Source: Parascedosporium putredinis (lineage: Eukaryota; Ascomycota; Sordariomycetes; Microascales; Microascaceae). From it: a DNA stretch of 64,000 nucleotides. The notes beneath the pieces are model-generated. The model saw only the letters and a list, made by a program, of their open reading frames with translations, had not been told where the DNA came from and did not search any database. The DNA lies in the NCBI GenBank assembly GCA_949357655.1, contig CASHTG010000016.1, positions 310,001 through 374,000 of the forward strand, written 5' to 3'. Shown here piece after piece: positions 27,389-39,200 of this stretch. The position numbers were made by a program, and so were the translations under genes. Position 1 is the stretch's first letter, and every line of letters begins with the position of its first letter.

Positions 27389-30300
27389 ATGCCTTGGCAA
27401 CCTCTCCCTCGGATAGCATTCGCTGTCGCGACCTATCCCTTTACCGCCTCCACGCCGGCCGACTTGCCCCTCGAGATCGGCGATGAGTTGTACATAATAG
27501 AGGAGACGCCCGATGGCAACTGGCTGCGCGGTTATCTGGTCGCGCCCCCAGTTTGCTTGCCGGTCTCACCTCGGTCAAGGGCCAGACCCTCGAGGCCCGT
27601 GTATTTAGCGGCATCTTCCCCGGAGCTGCGTCGAGGTTAGGGAGATGCTTGGCGAGCCCGACGAGGCAGATGAGAATGACTACATGAGCGAAGGCGACAA
27701 CTCGAGAGCGGACATCACTGCGGGGAGCGACTCTGCGAAGAGCGGACTCAGCAAAAAGAAGAGGGCCCTGGACCGGCGCAGCTCGCTAGAAGCCAAGTCA
27801 GGGGCGCCGAGGATAAGCTTCGCCTCCTCTCACCGCACCCCTTTCAAGGAGCTTGCAAACGGCACATCCGGCGCGACCCTATCGATCCCTATTCGTCGCG
27901 ATCCAAACGAACCTCCCCACCCGCGCCGGTGCCCATGTTGAAGATTGGCGATGAAACCCCGACTTCGGCTCACGAACCTTTAATCGACGAAATCGCTTCC
28001 TGCCTGCGCGAATGGCATTCGACGAACCTTCACGAACTCCTCCTCACGCGACAGTATTCCAAGCTCGACAAACTCTCCCACTTGATCAATTCCCTCTACT
28101 TTGCTCGACAACAATTTCTCCACAATGTCCTCACTGCCCACGAATACGAGCGGCTACGCGAGAAAACGGTTTGGGACCTGGTCAATGTCAACAAGCTGTG
28201 CGGCGGCGAGGTCATCGTCCGTGATCCTGCCCAACGTGGACGGGTGCTCACGGGAGATGACTCGGTTGTGGAAATCACTAAACTACAGACCATGATGAGT
28301 CTCTTGGATGAGCCTCCGCAGCCTGTAACCGAGCTGACGGCTTTACACCACCTCATGGTCGATGTCAAGGGCTTCGCCGGCGCGTCTGCGGATGACACAA
28401 CGCTCGAGCTATATCTAGTGGGGAAACCCTTGGGCGGGCCTGCGGCAACCCTTTCGGAGACCTTTTCCGTCAAAGTACCGTCGGGGGATTCATCGGAGCC
28501 AATGCGAATAGCGCTTTGATGAAGACCCTTTTCACCGACCTTTCGGCTCAGGACATTGGCGATGTACCCTCCGCCGAGTCAGACCTCTTCCTTGTTATCA
28601 AGGTGCGCGCGAGGCAGCCGATCGCCGCCACCAACAACCCAGCGTCGCGCTCCGGAACCGGTCTCCATACCCCCTTCTCGAAGGACTCCTCGAAACCGCC
28701 TGTATCTTCTTCCAACGGCAAACAGTCGTCTCGACGCAGCCTCATGTGGAACAAGGGGTCGCGGACGGCCTTCTCGAGAGGACAGAGCACGCCCAAGATG
28801 GAGACTGTTTCCGAGAAACCCGAGGGCGCCCGACCACCTACAACCGGCGTTGAGAGTCGCGATGGCAGCTTCCCGCCGAGCACCGCGGGCTCGAGGACGC
28901 AAAAGTCGTTGGATGGCAACGCTACCAGCTCCTTTAGTGCCACCCGCACCATAGGGATTGGGATCCTGCGCTTAAACGCCATCATGAAGTATGAGGAGGA
29001 GGTGGAGCAGGTTGTCAGCATCTTATCCCCGGCCCCGCGCTCTAACCAAGACGGAGCAGAGAGCGGCGAAGACTGGGACTCTCTCGTCCGAGAACTCATG
29101 GGCAGCCAACCGGGCCACTACGAAAAGTCTGCCCGATCCGAGAGGATCCAGCTGATTCTCAAGGGCTTCAACAGCTCCGATGCGGACAACCTCATCCGCT
29201 CCACACCTACGCTGCTCTCGGGCATTGGCAAAACGAACAAGATGGGCTTCTCTGGTGCGCCCACGAAGCCCCGATCCGATATTTACCTGACCCTCGACAG
29301 CGCCTCCCTTGCGAGGCAGAATCTGCTCTCGAGGTATGGAGGAAGTCCGGTCCCCATCTCAAGTGCCATGCAGGGCACTAACCTCCAGGTCATCTTGGAG
29401 GCTCGGCGGTCTACCGGGGAGCGGGTAGAAAACTGCATCTTCCCTTCCTCCAACACCGAAGGACTGACTACGTGGAAATCGGTTGCGGTCGAGCGTGGGG
29501 AGGCGTGGAAGCAGACTATACGTCTAAGGATAGCGGCAAAGGACGTGCCTGATACCCACATTGTCGTGTTCTTGTCCGACGTGCCTAACACCCCCTTTGC
29601 CGTCGCTCACATACCCTCTGGGACAAGCGTGCGTTCCGTAGGGACGGACCCCACCCGTGTCTTCTTTACAAGGTTGACGAGTTCACTTCGACCCCCAAGG
29701 CCGGCCCCTCGGGCAAAGGCGGCTACCTCTCTCTCCCGTGGAGCGCCCGAGGCAAGGATGAGCAAGCGGAAGTAACGGGGCCGGTTGCCGCGCTCCGTGT
29801 CGAGACCTACCTGTGCAGCACCCAGTTCTCGCAAGATAGAGTCGTTCTGGGCCTGCTCAAGTGGAAAGAAGCGAGGGATGAGATTCCTACCACGTTGAAG
29901 CAGCTCATCTTCGTCCCGGAAATTGAGATTGTCAAGCTGCTCAACGATGTGCTGGACGGCCTCTTTGCCGTGCTTGTGGAGTACTCGGGCAACGGGGAGT
30001 ACGAAGACCTCGTATTTACCGCCCTCGTCAGGGTTTTGGGCATCGTGCACGACAGGCGTTTCAATCTCGGACCCCTCGTCGACCACTACGCCGAGACACG
30101 CTTCAATTACCCCTTTGCCACACCATGCCTTGTTCAGTCTTTTACGAGGCTTTTGGAGAAGCCGACCGAGCCGGAGACGTCCCGCAAGCTCCGCGCAACG
30201 TTCAAAGTCGTACGCCATATTCTCAAGTTCATCACTCACGCCCGCGGCCAGCAAAAGGCCAAGGAGGCGCACCTAGGCATCACGGCCACGACACCCAGCT

Positions 30301-33300
30301 TTACGCGCAACCTCCGAACCATTTTCAAGGCTCTCGACGCCATGATGCGAAATCCCGCTCCGACCCTCATCGGTAGTCAAACCCTTGCCGTGCAACACTT
30401 TCACACTTGGCTACCCGAGCTGTCAGGTCTCTTGACGACGGAAGAGATCCTCCACATCGCCATTGACTTTATGGACTCGTGCGCTGGGGTCAAGGGCAAG
30501 TTGGTGCTGTACAAGCTGATTCTCATCATCAACTATTCCAAACTCAAGATCTTTTCGCAGCCCGAGCAACGCTCTGTTCTTAGCGCCAACACTGTCCGAT
30601 GGATCGCACCGCACTGGGGCCACATCGCCGAAGTCACCGAGCAATGGCGCGAGCAGGTGAGGCTGTGCTGTTCGGTCGTGGCGAGCCATATTGACTACAT
30701 TGGCAACGAGATTCCCGACTATATTCCCAAGATTATCGACTCTTACCTTGTCATCCAAGCGACACCGCGCACCTCCAAGACACGCCTCTCCCTTCTCTTC
30801 CCCACTTCTTATCCCTTCACCCACAAAATCCTGCCCGAGCCCGTCACCTTTGACGAAGCCCTCATCGAACTCTCGGCCATCTTGTCCGCGCTTTCCACGT
30901 CGCCAGCTGGCGGCATGCAACTGGAGCTTGCCAACAGTGATCTGACCAGCCTGCTGGAACAAACCCTCCGAGTCCACCTGAGCATCCTATCGGGTGAAGC
31001 TTTCCCCGCCGAATGGCTGAGCATCCACATCTACCACCACAAATCTACCATGCGCACGCTCCAGTACTTGGCCTCCATCATGCTCGAGTCGTTTTTGCCC
31101 GACCCCGATGAGGCCGAGAATTTCAACACGGAGCTCTGGAAGATGTTCTTTCGACGTTGCTCAAGCTGGTCGGAAGCTCCTCCCTTGCGCTGGAAACGTT
31201 CCCCGAGCAGAAGCGCAGGGCTGTGTGGAAGATTGCTGGTGATGTGCGTGAGCATGGCGCAGAGCTTCTCCGCAGGACGTGGGGCGCGATTGGATGGGAG
31301 ACGACGGCAGACGAGCGGGAGCGCTTCCATCTTATGAAGATGGGCGGTTACCAGGTACAATACGTCCCGACTCTGGTTGGCCCGATTGTTGAGCTGTGCC
31401 TCAGCGTCCACGAGGGTTTGCGTAGGATGGCCGTCGAGGTGCTGCAAACCATGATTGTGAGCGAATGGACCCTGAGCGAGGATCTTTCCGTCATCCAGAC
31501 GGAAATGATTGACTGCCTCGATCAGTTCTTCAAAACCAAGCCCATGACAGAGAGCATCCTGCAAAAGCTCTTTGTGGGCGAGCTACTAGAGCGCTTCGAG
31601 TCGCTCTCGCAAAACCCCGGGGACTTGGGCGAAGCTATTAGGGAACTCATGTCGACGGTGGACGAATTCCTCGACCTCCTGGTCGCCGTGCGCAGCGGTG
31701 ATGGTACGAGCGAGGCGACGCACCTCATCAACCGCCTCCGACTGATGGAATTCCTACGGGACATGCAGAAGGAGGAGATTTTCGTGCGCTATGTCCACCA
31801 GCTGGCAACGCTTCAAGCGGAGGCGAGGAATCACGCCGAGGCCGGCCTAGCGTTGAGGCTGCACGCGGACCTATACGAGTGGGATCCTACGAAGCAGGCC
31901 GCACCTCTATACGACCCCGACTTCCCTATCAGTCCCACTTTGAGCGCAAGGAGCGCATCTACTTTGACATGATTAAGCATTTCGAGGACGGGGAGGCCTG
32001 GACAAGTGCCCTCGAGGCGTACCGCGAGCTCCAGGTGCAATACGAAACCAACGTGTTTGACTTTGCCAAGTTGGCTAGGACCGAGAGGGCGATTGCCAAG
32101 ATTTACGAAACCATTGTCAAGAGCGACAAGCTGGTGCCGAAATACTACAAGGTCGTCTACAAGGGCCTCGGGTTCCCCGCGAGCCTTCGCGACAAGGAGT
32201 TCGTCTACGAGGGAGCGCCCACGGAGAGGACCTCGGCCTTTACAGATAGGATGCAGGAGCTTTACCCGGCGGCGCAACTCGTGACGACGGGCGACGTGGA
32301 CGAAGTGGAGGGCCAATACCTCGTCATCTCGTCCATCACGCCGCACCGCGACACCACACACCACGTCTTCCAGAGGGCGCGAGTACCGCACCCGATTCGT
32401 GACTATCTCCTCTCCTCACACCCGCAGGCGTTTTCGGTGTCGACCAAGCGCAGTACCAGCGGGCCAGTGGCGGAACACTACTCGGAGAAGCTGGTGTACA
32501 CAACGGCGGAGCCGTTCCCGACGATCCTCAGACGAAGCGAGATTGTGGGCACGCACGAGATCAAGCTCAACGCGCGCGAGACGGCGCTGGAGCGCACCAC
32601 GCGCAAGACGCAGGAGATGAGCCTCCTCGAGAAGCGTGTGGTCGAGGGCGACCTTGAGAGCGCACGCATCCTCTTTGAGACGGTGGCGACGTCGGTAAAC
32701 CCGGTGGCGGAGAACAGCATTGTGCGGTATCGACAGTTTGTTCCGGTGGCCGAGGTCGAGGATGAGGCGGACGAGGAGGTGGAGTTGGATCCGCAGGACA
32801 ACGCGATCAAGATGGCGTTGGTGGACCACGCGTTTGTGCTTAGGAAGTGCTTGGCCACTTTTTCGAGGAGCTCTATTGATGCCTTGTCGAGGAATCACGA
32901 GGAGCTGCAGAGGTGTAAGTCTTTCTCGGGGTGATGGGTGATTTGAAGTCATGTGTGCCAACTTGCTAACTCTTTTTTTTGTTTTTCCCACCACAGATTT
33001 CGAGAATACCTTTGCCCCCGAGATAGAGCTCTTCATGACGCCCCAACCCCCACAGGAGGTTGGCTCGCCCGCTTCAATCTGGCGGGGCTCTCCTCTCACG
33101 GAGACGGCACCGTCATCCAGTCTTGTCGCGGCGATGTCTCAGGAGGCAGGAGCGGAAGTTGCCAGCGCGCAAGCAGCCAAGGCCGGTCGTGCACCCAGGT
33201 TGAGCTTCCTTGGCGGCAAGAAGAAGGACCAGGGCAGGCAGGTTAACGGAGGGGACCATCAGCAGCAGCAGCAGCAACAACAGTATCAACAGTATCAACA

Positions 33301-33798
33301 ACAGGCGCCGCACCACCAGCACCAGAATTCGCGATCGCAGCAGTATACACAGGGCGCCCCCGCGTCTCGAGGGGCCCACGGCCACACGGAGAGCAGCGGA
33401 AATGTTTCCCTCAGCCGAAGCCGGTCCGCGAGCAGGGGCAGCAGCAATCATAACCATAGCAACAGCAACTACGCGAACGGCACAAGCAACGGTAATGGAA
33501 ACCACGCGGTCCAAAACAACACCAACAGCAACGCCAACAACCGCCGCAGTTTCTTCGGCTCGCACCCGATCAAGGTACCATCGGTGACGCAAATCACCAA
33601 CGGGGCTCCAATGGACACGACGGCGAGTGGGTGGCGGAATCGGGAGGACGCTCGAGCCTGGACATTGGAGACAAGGACGGCGACAAGGGCGTGGGGATCC
33701 ACAAGATGGGAAGCGTGAGGCGGCGGCTAAGCTTGCTGAAGCTTGGCAAGAAGGGTCCCTCGCGGCCAGCTGCGATGGGCGCTCTCGACGAAGAGTAG
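27389..33798 (+). CDS. DCK1: DOCK-family guanine nucleotide exchange factor (SH3-DHR1-DHR2), Dck1 type
   Basis: The DOCK family activates Rac/Rho-type GTPases together with an ELMO partner; in filamentous fungi and yeast Dck1 affects polarised growth, cell wall and actin. The N-terminal SH3 domain reads VATYPFTA...LEIGDELYIIEE...GNWLRGY and, after frame repair, continues LEARVFSGIFP-RSCVEVREMLG. A DHR1 (C2-like) domain covers about 29,270-29,780, with the family hallmark LWDKRAFRRDGPHPCLLYKVDE and YLSLPWS. Armadillo-like helices follow. The DHR2 exchange domain lies at about 31,800-33,030, including ERKERIYFDMIKHFEDGEAW and RYFENTFAPEIELF. One intron was found (32915-32996). The tail after 33,250 is Gln/His/Asn-rich and ends in a basic RRRLSLLKLGKKG segment and DEE-stop. 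Eight frameshifts, at 27545, 27618, 27915, 28483, 29614, 31149, 31924 and 33629, are each repaired by one base added to a homopolymer run, which argues for sequencing error. Confidence 0.9.
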
Positions 33799-35033
33799 GA
33801 AAGCTTCGAAGAGGGCGAGAGCAACGGCGACAGCGACGGCGACGGCAACGAGACATCAGCCGGCCTGGGGGAGGGGCGGGAATGCTGGTGGGAGGGAGAT
33901 GACTCGGACGGCTCAGAGTTTCAGTGGCCGCTCTGAGAAGATGAACACTTGCGCCATGCCACACACACAACACACAGCAGTCACAGCGACATTTTCCTAT
34001 CTTTTGCCCTCACCTCTCTTCTTTCGTCATTTGTCCACTTGCATACGGGAGAGAGACCCAGGGACATGCATCTTTTTCGTCCGCCAAACAGCCCACCCCC
34101 TTCCTCCTTTGATCATTATTATTCCCATATTTCCTTCCTTGACTATATTTATTTTTCTTCTTCTTCGTTTTTCACCTTTTTTTTTTTCCTGGGAGCTTCC
34201 ATGCTCTCTGCAATTCCATTGTCGGTTCCAGCCATGAAGTCGACCTCACCCTCCATACGCCTTCCCTTCGTCTTGCCTTCTGGACTCTGGCTTCTCAAGA
34301 TCCGACTTTCTTCTCCCCGTGGCTTACATAGCCTTTCTTTTTTTTTTTTCCTTTTTTCACGATAAACTTAGGAGGGGGATGGGCTGCTGGATGCTCGAAG
34401 CTTCTTTGGCTTGCGCATGTACGCCGAGTGTGTGTATAGGTACAGCCGCATGTTAGTCGGCAGAAGCCCATGCGCGCGAGTATGCATGCGCGAGTAGTGC
34501 TTAACATCTTTTTGGTTCTTTTTGTATGGCTTTGTTTTGATTTGTTAGCATTATATCCCTTGCCCGTGTCACCTCATTATTCCTTTGTACGCCTTGTATA
34601 GGTGGTCTGTCGACCGATGAATAAGACTAGAAGTTTCCATCTTCACTCTTGACGTTGCGTGCTTGCTGAACTAGCCCAAACTTGGAGAGTGTGCGGTTTA
34701 AAGGCATTGTAAAATCCAATATGTAAATATGGATATATTCATGGATATATTCTATATACCCTCCTGGAGCAAGCAACTTTTGCCATGCGGCCCTTCTTCT
34801 GTCTAGCTCGGTTCTTGCTCATGGGCCCATGGGCGTTTTTCTTTGGGGAGAGGCTCATATTACACGTTTGTCCCGTTCCTCCCCGACCCCTCGTGGACTC
34901 TAGTCGTCGTTTCATTGTTCATGTTGTCTCTTTGTTCTGTCCACCCGTGTGGTCCCCTACGGTTGGGGGTTTTTATCCTGCTTCCCTGGCCCCCAAAGCT
35001 CGCTCGCCTTTTTATTTTCATTTTGCAGTCAGC
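33799..35033. other. Convergent intergenic region (3' ends of DOCK and the small secreted protein genes)
   Basis: T-rich 3' UTR-like sequence follows the DOCK stop codon (for example 34,170-34,190 and 34,340-34,355). AT-rich ATATGGATATATTC repeats lie near 34,725-34,760. No gene is supportable. Confidence 0.5.
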
Positions 35034-35859
35034 TTAGCACTCCTCCCAGACGGCGGCAAAGTGCACAGTGACGGCAGAGTCGTCCTCGGCGCCGACGGTA
35101 CCGGCGGTGGCCTCGTCGCCCTCGCGGAAGAGGGAGAGGGACGTCTTGACGCCGATGAGGGGCACGACGCCGTCGTCGGCGATGCACTCGGACCAGACTT
35201 CGGAAGGGTTCTCGATGAGGGCCTCGAAGGCGCCGTCGGTGATGTCGGCGGGGAGGAGGACGATTTCGTTGCCCTAGAGGGGGTGGGGGTTGAGTTGTTA
35301 GTATGCATATTCTTTTGTCTCTGCGGCTCTGACTGTGTTCTTTTTATAGCTTGGAATAGAAGATGAACAAAAGCAAGAAAAGGAAAAGTGAATGGTACTC
35401 ACGCCTCCCACCTCACCACCAATCGTCGTCTCGATCGAGATCCTCAACGCGCTCCCCTCCTCTAGGGCCGCCACGCCGCCCACCGTGACGGCGGGCACGC
35501 GGACCTTGTAGCCGGGAGGACCGCCGCCGAGCTTCATCTCCTCGACGCAAAACTTTTCCACCTCGGTCGGGGGTTCGAGGCCGGCGGCGATCTCGTCCTC
35601 GCTGAGGGGCACGTCGAGGTCGGCGAGGTCGAGCCCCCACTCGGAGAAGCCGAAGATGGGGGTGCCGTCGACGGCGCCGACGCCGACGCCCTGGCCGCCG
35701 CCTGTGGGGCAGCCGGTGCCGAACATGGCGAGGGAGTCGAGGGTGGGGAAGATGGGGGCGGCGGCGGCGGGGTTCTTCCTCGCCTCCTTCGTCCTGGGCG
35801 TGGGTGAGGAAGGGGAGGAGGGCGAATGGGGCGAGGCGGAGGAGGGTGTAGAGCGACAT
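35034..35859 (-). CDS. Small secreted protein, function not recognised
   Basis: The start codon opens MSLYTLLRLAPFALLPFLTHAQDEGG, a good signal peptide with likely cleavage after THA. The mature part begins around NPAAAAPIFPTLDSLAMFGTGCPTGGGQGVG and reads on through EKFCVEEMKLGGGPPGYKVRV. After a GT-AG intron (35274-35402) it continues GNEIVLLPADITDGAF and ends HFAAVWEEC-stop. After repair the protein is about 230 residues, acidic, with only four cysteines visible in the mature part (GTGCP, KFCVE, SECIA and the C-terminal residue). The signal-peptide frame and the mature frame do not join as written: near 35,785 one extra or two missing bases must be corrected. No GPI signal, no catalytic motif and no known domain was recognised. 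It could be an apoplastic or cell-surface protein; I would not call it an effector on this evidence. Confidence 0.65.
35274..35402 (-). other. Spliceosomal intron in the small secreted protein gene
   Basis: The donor is GTGAGT and the acceptor CTAG. Removing it joins GGEVGG to GNEIVLL in frame. This supports the gene being transcribed on the minus strand. Confidence 0.7.
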
Positions 35860-36138
35860 TTTGTTTCTTTCTGGTGAGGGGGATTCTCTTGTTGAGAGGA
35901 GGAGATGAGGAGAGAGATGGCTGGTAGGAGAAAAAAGTGAAGAAACGAAACAAAGACAAAAAAGAGTGGATGATAGGTCAGTTTGAGGAATCTCTTCGTC
36001 GTCGCTTCTTACAAAGGCTTGAAGCGGAGGACACACAGGGTTGGGGCGGCGCGGGGTCTTTTTATCAGGAAACGCAGTCACAACCGGGGCGGGGAGAAGG
36101 GCACAGGGTCACAATCGGGGCATGTGTGTATCCAGGCC

Positions 36139-36200
36139 TATCTATATCTATCAATATATCTACATCTATATATACACCCATATAGATATATATATGTGCG
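36139..36200. repeat. Imperfect (TA)/(ATCT) microsatellite
   Basis: The stretch is made of short TATATC and TATATA units with few interruptions. It lies upstream of the small secreted protein gene, about 300 bases from its start codon. Confidence 0.8.
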
Positions 36201-39200
36201 TGTGGGTATCTTTGTGTGTATCAGTAGCCATCTTCCCTCGGTCACGGACCGGGAAAAGAAGACGAGTCGTTTCCGCCTCTTCTCTTATCCCCTCGGCTTC
36301 GTGTATTAATGTGCCCCGACCCGGGAACCAGGGGTGCCAGGAACGGGTTATCGTGGCTAAGGAAACCGGCTGGAGGGCCGGTGGGAGCAAACAAGGCCGA
36401 ACAAGTGGTCCGAGTCTTTTGTCTCGCTATCGGACACAAGACAAGAAGAAACCAAAAAGATACCCCCTCCCATCTTCATCTCGCCTCATCCGTGTGCATG
36501 TATGCCGCCGGGTTTTGCACCCCTCTCTCTCGTCTGTCCATTCCGCGTTGTCACGTAGTAAGGCGGTATAAACTATACGGATATAGGATATATAGACGAG
36601 TTGATATATCCAACGTATAGTGCATTGACGGGATTCCAAAGTCTATGGTGCTAGACGGGTTTCGTTCTTGTTTTCCCCTTCTCCCCTTTGGTCCTTGTTT
36701 TCCTTGCCTCGCGCCCGATTTGGTCCTTGCACGGGCGGGAGGTTGTTGGGCTTCCCGGAATCATCTCGTCGTGCTGCTTCGGTACTGTCCCCTGGAAAGG
36801 TATCTCCTACGTGAAGGGTTTCAGGCACGTGGAAAAGGTCCCGGGACCTGGAGAACACTTCAAGTTGGGAACCGATGAAAGCAGGAAAACCAAACCAAGC
36901 CCAAGATCAGATCAGATAAGAGCGCGTAGTTACAATGACATGTCAGATACTTTTGGGACCATGGGGATGCCATGCCTCGAGAAAGGCGACACAAGCTGAA
37001 CCTGAGATTGCGGCTGCTGATGAGTGCTCGATCATATCACTTTTTAACTAGAGGGCCTTTTTCTTTTTTATTAATTATTTTTGTTCCATCCGGGCTATCT
37101 TGGCGGCGTCGAAAGCACAAGAGGCCTGGCGGGGTCTGAGGCGATGGCATCAGCCTTTTGCATCTCCGGCTATATTCACGAGAAAGCCAAAAGTGACGCG
37201 AACCAGAGTTCAGCGGCGTTGGGTCGAGTTTAAGCTTATAGCGGGCGGGTTTATATAAATTGAGGGACCTCGCAAAGACGAGATTTGATTTTATCCATTG
37301 GTACATGTATTGCCCCAATTCGCTCCCTCCCTTCTTTTGTTCGGGGGTTTCTTGTTCGAATTTCTTTTCTTGCTTGTCCTCTCCCCTCTCCACGACCCCG
37401 ACTCCATTCTGGCACGGGGATCGGGGAAACGGGGATTGGGTTGTGTGGTAGGTAGAATATAAAAACCTCCAGAGGCTACATGTACATCAATTGTTGGCCT
37501 TGATGTACGGCCCGGGAGAGTAAGAAACTTGAACCCTTTTCATGGTTGGGTCGGCTCGGGTGGTTACTCGTGCCACCAGCCGATGGATCAATACTACCCA
37601 TAAGCCAATTGAGCCCATTGAGCCACTTGAACATGGTTGACGGGGCTCGAAGCTATAATTGGGGGCGGGATCTCGAGAAGCGGATATTCTGGGGGTATTA
37701 CCACCTGCACATGTACATGTAGCCTATTGGGTCTATCGAAACGTGAGCGTGGCGGGCTGAGGGAGGAATGGAGGAATGGTGATGGTGGAAGAAAACAATC
37801 GAATGGTATGTAATGATGGTGGGCGAGTCTACCAAAGAAGCATCCATGGATCAATTGATAAAGTACATATCTGTTCAAGGTATATTGTGTTTGTCAACAT
37901 CCATAGATGCGTGTCTGCTTCCCCAGAAAAACGAAACACCTATGCATGGTAGAGGCTCTGGAGGTGACGTTCGCGACCGAAAGCGAAGAAGGCTAGGATC
38001 AAAATTCCAGGCACGATGGTTGAAGCTTATGCCTTGCTTCCCCCAAGCTCGCCGTCCCAATGCAGCATTGAACATCTTTTCCCCTCTTGGGATGGGGAAT
38101 GGGTTGCCAACGAACCGGCGGCGTGGGCCGGATCGGCGGATTGCAGGGGAGTGAGTGCATTGAACCGGACGGCACGTCAGCGGGTAGGATTTATTGGTAT
38201 TATCTGATGGTTGATCAGTGGCCAGGCCAGTGCCGGTCTGACTTGGGTGTGTGGAAACGAGGATAGGATGACCGAGTAGGGCTCGCAGTCGAGGACAAGG
38301 TGACAAGACGTTGTGGTGAGATAGAGTCGACTCGTAGATCCACGCGAGCTATTAGAATCGAAGTTGGTTACGAGGGAGGTTTGTACCGACATCTATGATG
38401 GATCCCATTTAGCTACAAGTAGACGAGGAATCTTGTTCTTTTCCCACCTACCGAGGTATACACTCTTTCCATGTTCTGTTGTAGGCAATTGTTGTGGATG
38501 GCGGGCGAGTGCTCGGAACAAACATGAAGCCCTCCCTCCTCGAGGGATAATCATCTGAAAATTACACAAGAACATCAATCTCTCGTCTCATCCACTCCTC
38601 AAGTCTGTTCCCTCTTTCTTGGTTCCGGTGAGTGGCATAATACCGTCCTTCGGGCTTGGATTTTTCTTGGCCCTCGCCCGGGTTCACTAAGGGAGGGCGT
38701 GTGGTGCCAGAGACTTGAGAAAAAGGTGGACGAAAAGAGGGCACCGGGATACCGTCACGAAGAATAGCCTGGGCGGCACGGCGTACAGCGTACGGGGCAA
38801 AGTTGAAGAGGGCGGTACAATTGGTACGGAAAGGGAAAGAGAGGATTCAGCAACGAGAAGAGAAGAAGAGGGCTGAAGCAAAATCGTCTGAAGTCTTGAG
38901 CGTAGGTTTATATTGATGGGGCTTTCCTATATTAAAAAAGATAGAATGATGCTAGTTTGCCCTCCTGCGACTATCTGGGGCCCCTTGGACGAGAAGATGT
39001 TTTTAGATAGGAAAGGAAAAGGGACAGATGATGGTGATGAGAAGCATGGTTCGCTCCTTCCCCGAAAAAGGAAAGCTCGTGTTGGTGACAACGAACAAGG
39101 AAACTCAGCTTCAAGTAAACCATTCAATTCCGCCAATTTTCCTACCCCTTGCAGCAACCCATGAAGGGGGCAAAAACAAAGAGAGAATGAAAGAAAAAGA

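Noticed and set aside
27389..33798. DOCK gene as a pseudogene
   Set aside because: The breaks are single-base losses in homopolymer runs shared with essential neighbours, and the domains are otherwise fully preserved, so an assembly error is much more likely.
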